Positions 1-7,141 of a DNA stretch of 20,019 nucleotides are shown in pieces. A program made the translations under genes and the position numbers. The notes beneath the pieces were generated by a model that did not search any database, had not been told where the DNA came from, and was given only the letters and a program-made list of their open reading frames with translations. The stretch spans positions 1 through 20,019 of the forward strand of contig CALJDJ010000033.1 of assembly GCA_938023705.1 (NCBI GenBank). The letters are read 5' to 3'. Every line of letters starts with the position of its first letter. Within the stretch, counting starts at the first letter, position 1. Source of the stretch: an uncultured Collinsella sp. Its GTDB lineage: Bacteria; Actinomycetota; Coriobacteriia; Coriobacteriales; Coriobacteriaceae.

Positions 1-54
1 GACTTGCAGCGACGGACCTCGGGACGCTCTTACACCACGTCTGCGCGCGCCACC
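1..54. repeat. 54-bp terminal inverted repeat, left copy (IS256-type end suspected)
   Basis: These bases are the exact reverse complement of 19966-20019; the match stops at base 55. Read from the unique DNA outward, the repeat begins GGTGGCGCG and has GGTGTAAGAG about 20 bases in. This resembles the layout of IS256-family inverted repeats, which are about 26-28 bp with a GTGTAA-type inner end. No transposase reading frame fits in the 54 bases. The perfect identity is seen directly; the IS256 assignment is from memory of family ends and is only moderately secure. Confidence 0.6.
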
Positions 55-255
55 ATTTCGACTTGCCATCTGGTCTTATTAGTCCAAAATTGCTGCGACC
101 AAATCGGTAACAGTACTCATATTTAATGTTATTTGACCAGCAGGTCTCCCCGCCTTAGCAAATCTAAGGCAAAACGGGCTCCAGACCGCTGAATCATGCC
201 ACATAGGGCACGTCCGCAGTCCGGAACCCGGTCAAAGTTAAGTTATTTCGCTGTG
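55..255. other. Non-coding flank downstream of argD
   Basis: About 200 bases lie between the terminal repeat and the argD stop codon, with no convincing gene. The only clear structure is a 7-bp stem with a 5-base loop at 152-170 (GCCTTAG, CAAAT, CTAAGGC). It lacks a T-run on the side expected for an argD terminator, so I do not call it one. A short GACC-AGCA-GGTC palindrome lies at 135-146. Confidence 0.5.
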
Positions 256-1539
256 TTAGGCCAAAACGTCCGACAGGATCTCGATCAGACTGTCCACGTC
301 GGCTTCCTCGCAGACGAGCGGCGGCAAGAAACGCAGCGTATGGGCACCCGTAGCGTTAATCACGGCACCAGCCCCCAATGCACGGGCCACAACGTCGTGT
401 GCATCACCCACAGTATCGTCCAGATCGCAGCCGAGCATCAAGCCGCGGCCACGCACCTCGGTCACGTTCGGCAGCTTGGCGAGCTTTGCCTCCATATAGG
501 CGCCTACCTTGGCAACATGGTCGGCATAATCGCCGTGCACGAGCGCGGAGAGCGTCGCGGCACACGCCGCGATGGCCAAGCAGCTACCGCCAAAGGTCGA
601 GCCGTGGTCGCCCGGCTTAAACACGTCGGCAATCTCCTTCTTTGCCACGACGGCACCCATGGGCACGCCATCAGCAATGCCCTTGGCAAGGCTCATGATG
701 TCGGGTTCCACGCCATAGGTTTGGAATGCAAACGGCTTGCCGGAGCGGAAGATGCCGCACTGGACCTCGTCGGCGATAAGCACGGCGCCCACTTCGTGTG
801 CCAGGTCGTGCGCTGCCGCCATAAACTCCTCGGTCATGGGGTGCACGCCGCTCTCACCCTGGATCGGCTCGAGCATCACGGCACAAATTTCGCTCCCCAG
901 CTGCTTAAAGATCGCACGCAGTTCATCGATATCGTTGGGCGTGCAGGCCACAAAGCCACCCGGCAGTGGGCGGAAACTATCCTGCAGCCAATCCTGCATG
1001 GTGGCGGCAATGGTCTCGAGCGTACGGCCGTGGAAGCCGCCGCGCATGCACACGATGGTGTTGCCGCCGTTACCGGCACGCTTGGCGTACAGGCGCGCGA
1101 GCTTCATCGAGCCCTCGTTGGCCTCGGCGCCGGAGTTGGCAAAGAAGGTCTCCCACACCTGCTCGTCCGCAGCCGGGGCACCAAGAGCAGCTGCCGTGGT
1201 CTCATCGCCGGCGGCAATGGCATCGGCAAGCACGCGCGCACCATCTGCGTCGTCGTTAGCAAGCTTGGACAGCAGCGCCGCGACCTGTCCGCGCTGCTCA
1301 ATGTAGAAGTAATTGGAGACATGCATGAGCTTTTTGGTCTGTGCCTCAAGTGCCGAGAGCACAGCCAGGTTGCCATGACCTAGGCTGCACACGCCGATGC
1401 CGGCAAGAAAGTCGAGGTACTCACGGCCATCGTCGCCGGTGAGCTTCATGCCGTGACCCTCGACAAACTCGACCGGAGAGCGGCCAAAGGTATGCATAAC
1501 GTAATGGGATTCAAGCGATTGCTGAGCTGCAAGTGACAT
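256..1539 (-). CDS. argD: Acetylornithine aminotransferase
   Basis: PLP-dependent class III aminotransferase that converts N-acetylglutamate 5-semialdehyde to N-acetylornithine, using glutamate as amino donor. It is the last gene of the argCJBD order seen here. Family motifs are clear: FFANSGAEANE near residues 132-142, GGFHGRT near 167-173, LIADEVQ near 254-260 (the Asp contacts the PLP ring nitrogen), and LAKGI with the likely Schiff-base lysine at 286. The 427 residues exceed the usual 390-400, mainly because of an Ala/Asp-rich insertion near residues 94-126 just before the FFANSG motif. The start is the ATG at 1539, preceded by AAAGG about 8 bases upstream. The gap to argB is 69 bp, so co-transcription is likely. 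A related ornithine or succinylornithine aminotransferase is possible from sequence alone, but the operon argues for ArgD. Confidence 0.95.
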   Translation of the reverse strand: MSLAAQQSLESHYVMHTFGRSPVEFVEGHGMKLTGDDGREYLDFLAGIGVCSLGHGNLAVLSALEAQTKKLMHVSNYFYIEQRGQVAALLSKLANDDADGARVLADAIAAGDETTAAALGAPAADEQVWETFFANSGAEANEGSMKLARLYAKRAGNGGNTIVCMRGGFHGRTLETIAATMQDWLQDSFRPLPGGFVACTPNDIDELRAIFKQLGSEICAVMLEPIQGESGVHPMTEEFMAAAHDLAHEVGAVLIADEVQCGIFRSGKPFAFQTYGVEPDIMSLAKGIADGVPMGAVVAKKEIADVFKPGDHGSTFGGSCLAIAACAATLSALVHGDYADHVAKVGAYMEAKLAKLPNVTEVRGRGLMLGCDLDDTVGDAHDVVARALGAGAVINATGAHTLRFLPPLVCEEADVDSLIEILSDVLA

Positions 1540-1608
1540 GGGATGCCTTTCGTTGGGCGCCAGACGGCGCAGGCCTATGGGTGCAGGAATGGGGCGGCTG
1601 CGAGTCAG

Positions 1609-2589
1609 TTAGACCGTCTGAAGCTTCTCGACCTCGTCGAGGTTCTCGGTCAGACGCGCCGCAAAGGTCGAAAGCGGATGCGGATGCGTATCGAACTCGT
1701 AAGCCGTCTCGGTGGAATGGATCACGGTGCCGACGCCGGCATCGGTCAGCAGCTCCAGCAGCAGCGAATGCGGCGTGGTGCCGTTGATGATGTGAGCGCG
1801 AAATACGCCGCCGGCAAGCGCATCGACGGCCGCGCGCAGCTTGGGAATCATGCCCTTATCGACCTCGCCGCCGTAGAGCATTTCGTTAACCTCGTCGAGC
1901 GTTAGGTTGGAGATAAGCGAGTCCTTGTCGCTAAAGTCCTTGAACAGGCCATCGACATCGGTCAAAAAGATCGCCTTATGCGCGTGGAGCGCCGCGGCAA
2001 CGGCACCGGCGGCGATGTCGGCGTTGATGTTGAAGAAACCGCCGTCCTCCCCCGCCGCGACGGTAGCGATGACGGGGATGTACTCGCTATCGAGTAAGCG
2101 CTCGATATAGTCGGTGTTGACGTGCGTGACCTTGCCTACGCGGCCGAGTTCGGGGTCGAGCGGCTCGGCGATGAGCGTGCCAGCATCGCTGCCCGACACG
2201 CCCACGGCCAGGTTGCCGTGGTGGTTGATGGCGGCAACCAGCTCCTGGTTAACCTTGCCGCCCAGCACCTCGCGCACGATATCCATAGTCGCCGGCGTGG
2301 TCACGCGCTGGCCGTTCTTAAACTCGACGGGGATGTCGTAGTGGCTCAGCGCCTCGTTGATGGCCTTGCCGCCACCGTGCACGATAACAGGGCGCATGCC
2401 GATGATCTTGAGCAGCACGATGTCGCTCATCACGTCGCGGCGCAGCTGCTCATCAACCATGGCGGCTCCGCCATATTTGATAACAACCGTCTTACCGGTC
2501 AGGTTCTTAATCCACGGCAGCGCTTCGAACAGCAGCTGCGCGGTTGCTTCGTTGGATTCGTTCGAACGACAATCGCGTGCGAATTTCAT
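1609..2589 (-). CDS. argB: Acetylglutamate kinase
   Basis: Phosphorylates N-acetylglutamate with ATP, the second step of arginine synthesis. Amino-acid-kinase motifs are visible: KYGGAAM near residue 38, the HGGGKAI glycine loop near 71-77, GVSGSDAGTL near 130-139, and NINADIAAGAVA followed by FLTDVDG in the C-terminal half. The N-terminal helix before KTVVIKYGG resembles the mobile helix of hexameric, arginine-inhibited enzymes; in pathways that recycle acetyl groups through ArgJ, this kinase is usually the feedback-controlled step. An in-frame ATG at 2649 would add 20 residues, but the ATG at 2589 has GAGG about 9 bases upstream and gives the expected N-terminus, so I chose it (326 residues). 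It follows argJ by 81 bp. Confidence 0.94.
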   Translation of the reverse strand: MKFARDCRSNESNEATAQLLFEALPWIKNLTGKTVVIKYGGAAMVDEQLRRDVMSDIVLLKIIGMRPVIVHGGGKAINEALSHYDIPVEFKNGQRVTTPATMDIVREVLGGKVNQELVAAINHHGNLAVGVSGSDAGTLIAEPLDPELGRVGKVTHVNTDYIERLLDSEYIPVIATVAAGEDGGFFNINADIAAGAVAAALHAHKAIFLTDVDGLFKDFSDKDSLISNLTLDEVNEMLYGGEVDKGMIPKLRAAVDALAGGVFRAHIINGTTPHSLLLELLTDAGVGTVIHSTETAYEFDTHPHPLSTFAARLTENLDEVEKLQTV

Positions 2590-2670
2590 AATCTGCCTCG
2601 TCTTTCGTATCGTTATCGCGCCGTGCTCCGCTGTCCGCAATCGCGGCAAGATGCGCAGCGTGCCTGGAAT

Positions 2671-3939
2671 CTAGGAACGGTAGTCGCCGTTAATGGAGAT
2701 GTACTCATGCGTGAGGTCGCAGGTCCACACGGTCGTTGCCGCGTCGCCTGCGCCCAGGTCGGCCGAGATCACGATCTCGGGCGCCTCGAAACGTCGTAGA
2801 GCCTCGTCCTCGTCAAAGGGAACAGTCAGACCATCGCGACAGACAGGCATGCCCATCATGTCGATGGAAACGTCTTCCTGATTAAACTTCACGCCGCACT
2901 TGCCAAGCGCCATGGCAACGCGGCCCCAGTTGCAGTCGTGGCCGGCGATGCAGGTCTTGACGAGCGGCGAGTTGGCGACAGCACGAGCGGCGATATCGGC
3001 CTCCTCGTCGTTCACGGCGCCGGTGACGTTAACCGTCACGAGCTTGGACGCGCCCTCGCCATCTGCGGCGATGTTGCGCGCCAGACTCTCGCACACCTCA
3101 TGCACGGCAAAGGCCAGCTCGTCGAAGGCGTCAGAGCCCTCGACAATAGGCTCGGCATCTGCGGCAGCGGCGCCGGATGCAAGCATGATGCAGGTGTCGT
3201 TAGTCGAGGTGTCGGAATCGACCGTTACCTTGTTGAAGGTCTGCTTGACGGTGGAGAGCAACAGGGCGTGGAGCGCCGCAGGCTCGACGGGGGCATCGGT
3301 GGTGATGACTGCGATCATGGTGGCCATGTTGGGCATGATCATGCCCGAACCTTTGCACATACCGCCCACCGTATAGGCATTGCCTGCGTGCCCCGCGGCC
3401 TCGCTGCGATAACACACGGCATACTCCTTGGAGTGCGTGTCGGTCGTCATGATAGCGCGGGCGGCATCGGCGCCACCGTGGGCGGAGAGCGCCTCGTAGG
3501 CAGCAGGAACGGCAGTCTCAAACGTGTCGATCGGCAGAATCTGGCCAATTACGCCCGTGGAGGCGACCAGAATCTGCTGGGGCTCGCAGCCGATGACCTG
3601 CGAGGCGATGTTGCAGGTCTCGCGCGCGCAGGCAAGACCGGTCTCACCCGTGGCGGCGTTGGCATTGCCAGAGTTGACCGAAACGCCGGCGATGATACCG
3701 TAGCCCTTGTCGGCACCGCCCAGATGGGCACGGCTCACCTGCACGGGCGCCGCGCAAAAGCGATTGGTGGTAAACACGCCGGCACCGGGACAGGGTTTAT
3801 CGGGCACGACGAGCGCGTAATCCAGGCGCTCGGGATTCTTGCGGAACCCAGCGTGGATGCCTGCAGCTTTAAAACCAGCCGCAGCCGTAACGCCACCCTC
3901 GACGGCGCGAATCTTGATATCAAACAGCTCTGTATTCAT
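2671..3939 (-). CDS. argJ: Bifunctional glutamate N-acetyltransferase / ornithine acetyltransferase
   Basis: Transfers the acetyl group from N-acetylornithine to glutamate, closing the acetyl cycle; some family members also use acetyl-CoA. The protein is 422 residues, slightly above the usual 390-410. ArgJ precursors cut themselves at a conserved Ala-Thr bond, and the motif GMIMPNMATM is present with the predicted cut between Ala206 and Thr207, Thr207 becoming the nucleophile. Other landmarks are VSVNSGNANAATG near residues 86-98, ASTGVIGQ near 126-133, and DSDTSTNDT downstream of the cut site. The ATG at 3939 is preceded by AAGGAG about 13 bases upstream and by a nearer AAGGA. Whether it has one or both activities cannot be read from sequence, and no argA or argE is in view. 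Confidence 0.95.
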   Translation of the reverse strand: MNTELFDIKIRAVEGGVTAAAGFKAAGIHAGFRKNPERLDYALVVPDKPCPGAGVFTTNRFCAAPVQVSRAHLGGADKGYGIIAGVSVNSGNANAATGETGLACARETCNIASQVIGCEPQQILVASTGVIGQILPIDTFETAVPAAYEALSAHGGADAARAIMTTDTHSKEYAVCYRSEAAGHAGNAYTVGGMCKGSGMIMPNMATMIAVITTDAPVEPAALHALLLSTVKQTFNKVTVDSDTSTNDTCIMLASGAAAADAEPIVEGSDAFDELAFAVHEVCESLARNIAADGEGASKLVTVNVTGAVNDEEADIAARAVANSPLVKTCIAGHDCNWGRVAMALGKCGVKFNQEDVSIDMMGMPVCRDGLTVPFDEDEALRRFEAPEIVISADLGAGDAATTVWTCDLTHEYISINGDYRS

Positions 3940-3971
3940 CGTCCTTACGACTCCTTATATCAAACAAAAAA

Positions 3972-4045
3972 CGGGCATCAGATGGCACGCCACACCAGCC
4001 GCAATCACTAGACCAGCTTAAAAGTGGCGCCCCACTCGATGCCCG
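3972..4045 (-). terminator. Structured RNA element with terminator-like end between argC and argJ
   Basis: On the minus strand an 8-bp outer stem (CGGGCATC at 4045-4038 with GATGCCCG at 3979-3972) encloses 58 bases and is followed at once by six T residues (3966-3971). Inside is a clean hairpin, AGTGG-GGCG-CCACT (4036-4023), and a weaker stem near 3980-4005. It lies just after the argC stop and 32 bases before the argJ start. The layout fits an attenuator or partial terminator inside the operon, or a processed small RNA. I see no T-box AGGGUGGNACCGCG motif and no leader peptide. Confidence 0.55.
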
Positions 4046-4073
4046 ACTGCCAAATCGTCAACAATCGAATGTG

Positions 4074-5144
4074 CTACACCGGGCACGCCACTGTGGGCAA
4101 GCCTCGTCGCTCGTCAAAACCAAAGACGATGTTGGCGCACTGGACCGCCTGACCGGCAGCACCCTTGCACAGATTGTCGATCGCTCCCGTCGCCACCAGC
4201 ACGCCCGCGCGCTTGTTGAGTGCAAGGCCGATCTGGGCAGCATTGGTGCCGACGACCGAGGCCGTCTTGGGCTGCTCGCCGGCATCGAGCACGCGCACAA
4301 AGGTGCGACCGGCGTAGAACTGCTTGTAATGGTCGACAACGTCCTCAAGGGTCAAGGTATCGAGAGCCTGCGGCGCGAGCGGCAGCGACACCGTGGAGAG
4401 CAGGCCGCGCTTGAGCGGTGCCAGGTGCGGAGTAAAGACAATGCGGTCGGTCAGGCCCAGAATTTGCTCGATTTCGGGCGTGTGGCGATGTTTGCCTACG
4501 CCATAGGCCTCCAGGTTCTCGTCGGCGCTACAAAAATGGGTGCGGGCGTTGCAGGACTTACCGGCGCCCGTCACGCCGCTAATGGCATCGACAATCACGG
4601 GGCCGTTCTCTGCCACCCAACCCGCACGCACGGCAGGAGCGGCAGCAAGGCTCGTTGCGGTGGGATAGCAGCCGGCGCAGGCGACCAAAACGGGCTTTCC
4701 GGCGGCATGACTGGAAGCAGCGGTCTCTAAGTCCTGGCAGAACAGCTCGGGCAGGCCGAAGGCACGTGTCTTGAGCAGCTCGGGGCTCGTGTGCTCGGCG
4801 GCATACCATGCCTCAAAGACGGACGGGTCGCTCAGACGGTAATCGGCCGAAAGATCAAAGCAGGAAACGCCCGCGGCAAGCAGGGCGGGCACCTGTGCCA
4901 TGGCAGCCGTGTGCGGCACGGCAAGAAAAACCGCATCGCAGCTCTTGAGCTCGGGGGCGTCATGCGTGGTGAAAACCAGATCGCTCACGCCAGTAAAACT
5001 CGGATACACCGCGGACAGCGGCTGGCCGGCATCGGCGTTGGACGTAATGGCAACAAGTTCAAACTCGGGATGACCGAGCACGAGGCGAATGAGCTCGGCT
5101 CCGGCATATCCAGCCGCGCCGACGATTCCAACCTTCAAAGACAT
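4074..5144 (-). CDS. argC: N-acetyl-gamma-glutamyl-phosphate reductase
   Basis: NADPH-dependent reduction of N-acetylglutamyl phosphate to the semialdehyde, the third step of arginine synthesis. The N-terminal Rossmann motif GAAGYAG is at residues 9-15. The catalytic cysteine lies in AGCYPTAT (Cys159), the family's NPGCYPT position with Ala in place of Pro. The GKHRHTPEI motif near 216-224 supplies the conserved histidines. At 356 residues it has the usual length of the longer ArgC class. The ATG at 5144 has AAGGAG 7 bases upstream. It is the first gene of the operon and lies behind two ArgR-type boxes. The 134-bp gap to argJ is unusually long for this operon and holds a folded element. Confidence 0.95.
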   Translation of the reverse strand: MSLKVGIVGAAGYAGAELIRLVLGHPEFELVAITSNADAGQPLSAVYPSFTGVSDLVFTTHDAPELKSCDAVFLAVPHTAAMAQVPALLAAGVSCFDLSADYRLSDPSVFEAWYAAEHTSPELLKTRAFGLPELFCQDLETAASSHAAGKPVLVACAGCYPTATSLAAAPAVRAGWVAENGPVIVDAISGVTGAGKSCNARTHFCSADENLEAYGVGKHRHTPEIEQILGLTDRIVFTPHLAPLKRGLLSTVSLPLAPQALDTLTLEDVVDHYKQFYAGRTFVRVLDAGEQPKTASVVGTNAAQIGLALNKRAGVLVATGAIDNLCKGAAGQAVQCANIVFGFDERRGLPTVACPV

Positions 5145-5228
5145 ATCAGACTCCTTGCCTGCGATTTATGCACCGATGCGCATTTCGCAGCGGTCGTTAT
5201 GAAGTGGGTTGAAACTTTAGCACCAAAA

Positions 5229-5246
5229 GATGCATTAATACGTAAA
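5229..5246 (-). promoter_or_regulatory. ArgR box, proximal copy
   Basis: The 14-bp core TGCAT-TAAT-ACGTA (5231-5244) is a degenerate copy of the distal box. Its centre is 21 bp from that of the distal box, equal to the classical layout of paired 18-bp ARG boxes with a 3-bp gap. It lies about 85 bp upstream of the argC start. No argR gene is in the window, so the regulator's identity is inferred from site layout and the genes controlled. Confidence 0.6.
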
Positions 5247-5249
5247 TGG

Positions 5250-5267
5250 CTTGCATATTCATGCATT
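5250..5267 (-). promoter_or_regulatory. ArgR box, distal copy
   Basis: TGCAT-ATTC-ATGCA (5252-5265) has perfect 5-bp arms around a 4-base centre. This is the 5-4-5 layout of the E. coli ARG box (TGAAT-N4-ATTCA), with C in place of A at the third position. The position upstream of argC supports arginine-dependent repression of argCJBD by an ArgR/AhrC-type hexamer. Confidence 0.7.
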
Positions 5268-5310
5268 GAAACATTCCCGACACATTCGCTTGAAGGAATT
5301 GACAAATGGA

Positions 5311-5364
5311 GCGGGCCCCGTATTGACCGGCGCTCCTAACGGCGCCGAGCAATACGGGGCCCGC
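5311..5364 (-). terminator. Two-tier hairpin ending the flavin operon
   Basis: A perfect 14-bp outer stem (GCGGGCCCCGTATT at 5311-5324 with its complement at 5351-5364) encloses a second 6-bp stem (CGGCGC at 5328-5333, GCGCCG at 5342-5347). It lies about 40 bases after the last gene of the flavin operon and before the arg operators. There is no T-run on the minus strand, so it is either a T-poor terminator or a transcript-stabilising end structure. Confidence 0.6.
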
Positions 5365-5401
5365 CCATGCGAAAACCAAGTTGTTAGGATGAGCCAGCTG
5401 G

Positions 5402-5812
5402 CTAGAGCTCGACCGGCACCCATTCGTCGTGATTGCAGATAAAAGCCTCGGGATCCTCGACGCTAAAGAAGACGAGCGTGGGGTCGTTAGGCCCCTCATA
5501 GTGCTCGCCCAGGCGCTCTAGATGCTTCCACCCAGCTTCGCGCATTTCGCCTAAAGCCCGGTCATCCAAGCCGGCACGCCCGCGCAAGATGAGCCAGCCA
5601 TGGCCCGGCCACCAACTCGTGGCCTCAAAGCGCTGGTTTTGCAGCAGCTCTTGCCACACATCTTTGGTGCGCGCTGTTACAAACCACAGCTTGCCGTCCT
5701 GGATCTGCGCAAACGAAAACGGACGCACATGAGGCTGTCCGTCAACGCTCGTCGCCAAATACCATGCCGGCACCGACGTCAGATACTCCAACACCGTATT
5801 CAATCCGTCCAT
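5402..5812 (-). CDS. Pyridoxamine 5'-phosphate oxidase-fold protein, second tandem copy
   Basis: A 136-residue protein of the PNPOx-like split-barrel family, small dimeric proteins that usually bind FMN or a related flavin. The N-terminal half carries the family core: VPAWYLATS near residues 14-22, HVRPFSFAQ near 28-36, then DGKLWFVTARTKDVWQEL. It is clearly related to the gene just upstream, with the same order of motifs (PAWYLAT, VRPFSFA, DGKLWF, KDVW) and a similar acidic tail. The start at 5812 has AGGAGG 6 bases upstream. It lies 51 bp after its paralogue at the end of an FMN-riboswitch operon, which supports a flavin cofactor. The substrate is unknown; it need not act on pyridoxamine phosphate. 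Confidence 0.8.
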   Translation of the reverse strand: MDGLNTVLEYLTSVPAWYLATSVDGQPHVRPFSFAQIQDGKLWFVTARTKDVWQELLQNQRFEATSWWPGHGWLILRGRAGLDDRALGEMREAGWKHLERLGEHYEGPNDPTLVFFSVEDPEAFICNHDEWVPVEL

Positions 5813-5863
5813 GTGTCCTCCTGGCGCTAGCTAATTCGAAACGGGTAGTTAATTTGAGACGCG

Positions 5864-6310
5864 CTAGAGCTCCAGGCGCTCCTCGCTGCCGTCGATATCA
5901 CAGAAGCGCGCGGCAATGTTGCGGACCGAAAAGAAAGCAAGGCGGCCGTCGTTGGCACTCTCGTGTTCTTCGCCGATGCCCACCATGTGCTTAAAACCCG
6001 CTTGACGCACCTTGTCGCTCGCAACCGCGTCGTCCTCGAGCGCGGCCTCGCCGGTCAGCACAATCCAGCACTCCCCCGGCTTCCAGCCCGATACCTCAAA
6101 CTTGGGATTCGCGCTCAACTCCGCCCACACGTCCTTGTCGCGCGACGTGCAAAACCACAGCTTGCCGTCATCGACCATGGCAAACGAAAACGGCCTCACG
6201 CGGGGCTGATGCCCGTCGCTCGCATCGGTCGTAGCAAGATACCACGCCGGAATGCGCCTGAGATACGAGCAGACGCGCTCGAGCTGAGCCGTGCGATCGA
6301 TGTCGGTCAT
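5864..6310 (-). CDS. Pyridoxamine 5'-phosphate oxidase-fold protein, first tandem copy
   Basis: A 148-residue PNPOx-like split-barrel protein. Landmarks are IPAWYLATT near residues 20-28, RVRPFSFAMVDDGKLWF near 37-53, and SRDKDVWAEL near 56-65. Members of this family bind FMN, F420 or sometimes haem; FMN is favoured here because the gene lies 30 bp behind an ECF T subunit in an FMN-riboswitch transcript. The start at 6310 has AAAGGGG about 8 bases upstream. The tandem paralogue that follows suggests gene duplication and perhaps a heterodimer or divided substrate range. No specific reaction can be assigned. Confidence 0.8.
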   Translation of the reverse strand: MTDIDRTAQLERVCSYLRRIPAWYLATTDASDGHQPRVRPFSFAMVDDGKLWFCTSRDKDVWAELSANPKFEVSGWKPGECWIVLTGEAALEDDAVASDKVRQAGFKHMVGIGEEHESANDGRLAFFSVRNIAARFCDIDGSEERLEL

Positions 6311-6340
6311 AGAGACCCCTTTCTTGCGCTCGAATCGAGC

Positions 6341-7141
6341 TTAGACAAATTGAAGATTGATAACGACAACGCATACCACCAGCAGCGCCGTCACCACCGC
6401 AGCCAGCGCATCCCCGCGGCGAAATGCAAGCGCATGCAGGCGCGTGCGGCCCTGCTCGCCGTGATAGCAGCGTGCATCCATGGCAGCAGACAGCGTCTCG
6501 GCATGGCGGAACACGCCCGTGAACAGCGGAATCGCCACACTGCCGAGCATACGCACGCCACCGAGCGGGCCTCCCGTCACGCGCGCACCGCGGCTCGCCT
6601 GCGCATCGGCCGTCTGCTTCATCTCGGTGGCAAACTGCGGCATAAAGCGCAGCGCGATACCCATAATCATGCCGAGCTCGTGCGCAGGAAGTCCCACACG
6701 CGCAAACGGCGCGAGCAGGCGCTCAAAGCCCGCGGTGAGGTCGAGTGTCGGTGTGGTGAGCGTAATGGCGCTCATGCCGGCCATCATCAAGCTCAGGCGG
6801 CACGCCATAAAGGCGGCGGAATGCAGCGAGCCCTCGCTTATCTGCAAAAAGCCGAGCTGCCACAGAATGCGCCCGTTCTGGTCGGTAAACAAGTTGAGCA
6901 CCGCGACCACGACGACGATTGCCAGCAGTGGCGCCATCGACGACAGAACGCGACGAGCCGGCACCCGGGACACGGCATAGATCAGCACAACGAAAATTGC
7001 GACCGGGGCCAGTCCGCGGAAGCCATTGACCGTGAGCGTCGTGATCAGAAACACAAAGCCCAAGAGCAACTTGGTTCGCGGGTCCAGGCGGTGGATTGCA
7101 CTATCGCCGGGATAGTAACTGCCAAACGAAAACGCCTCCAT
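6341..7141 (-). CDS. ecfT: ECF transporter transmembrane (T) component
   Basis: Membrane scaffold of an energy-coupling-factor vitamin importer, linking the substrate-binding S subunit to the ATPases through coupling helices. The 266-residue protein has several hydrophobic segments (near residues 24-38, 45-60, 66-84, 108-125, 150-168 and 245-264). The cytoplasmic coupling motifs are visible: ADAQASRGA near 178-186 and AMDARCYHG near 220-228. The second is normally Ala-Arg-Gly; here Cys225 replaces the glycine. Its ATG overlaps the TGA of the ATPase gene (ATGA), so translation is coupled. Confidence 0.9.
   Translation of the reverse strand: MEAFSFGSYYPGDSAIHRLDPRTKLLLGFVFLITTLTVNGFRGLAPVAIFVVLIYAVSRVPARRVLSSMAPLLAIVVVVAVLNLFTDQNGRILWQLGFLQISEGSLHSAAFMACRLSLMMAGMSAITLTTPTLDLTAGFERLLAPFARVGLPAHELGMIMGIALRFMPQFATEMKQTADAQASRGARVTGGPLGGVRMLGSVAIPLFTGVFRHAETLSAAMDARCYHGEQGRTRLHALAFRRGDALAAVVTALLVVCVVVINLQFV

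Noticed and set aside
152..170. Terminator for the arg operon
   Set aside because: The stem is only 7 bp and on the minus strand is followed by GGGG rather than a T-run.
3972..4045. Possible tRNA because of 74-base length and an 8-bp closing stem
   Set aside because: There is no GGTTCGAATCC-type T-arm and no plausible anticodon arm, and a T-run directly follows the closing stem, which fits a terminator better.
3972..4045. T-box leader for argJ
   Set aside because: The conserved AGGGUGGNACCGCG antiterminator sequence is missing, and the element lies between biosynthetic genes without room for a stem I specifier.
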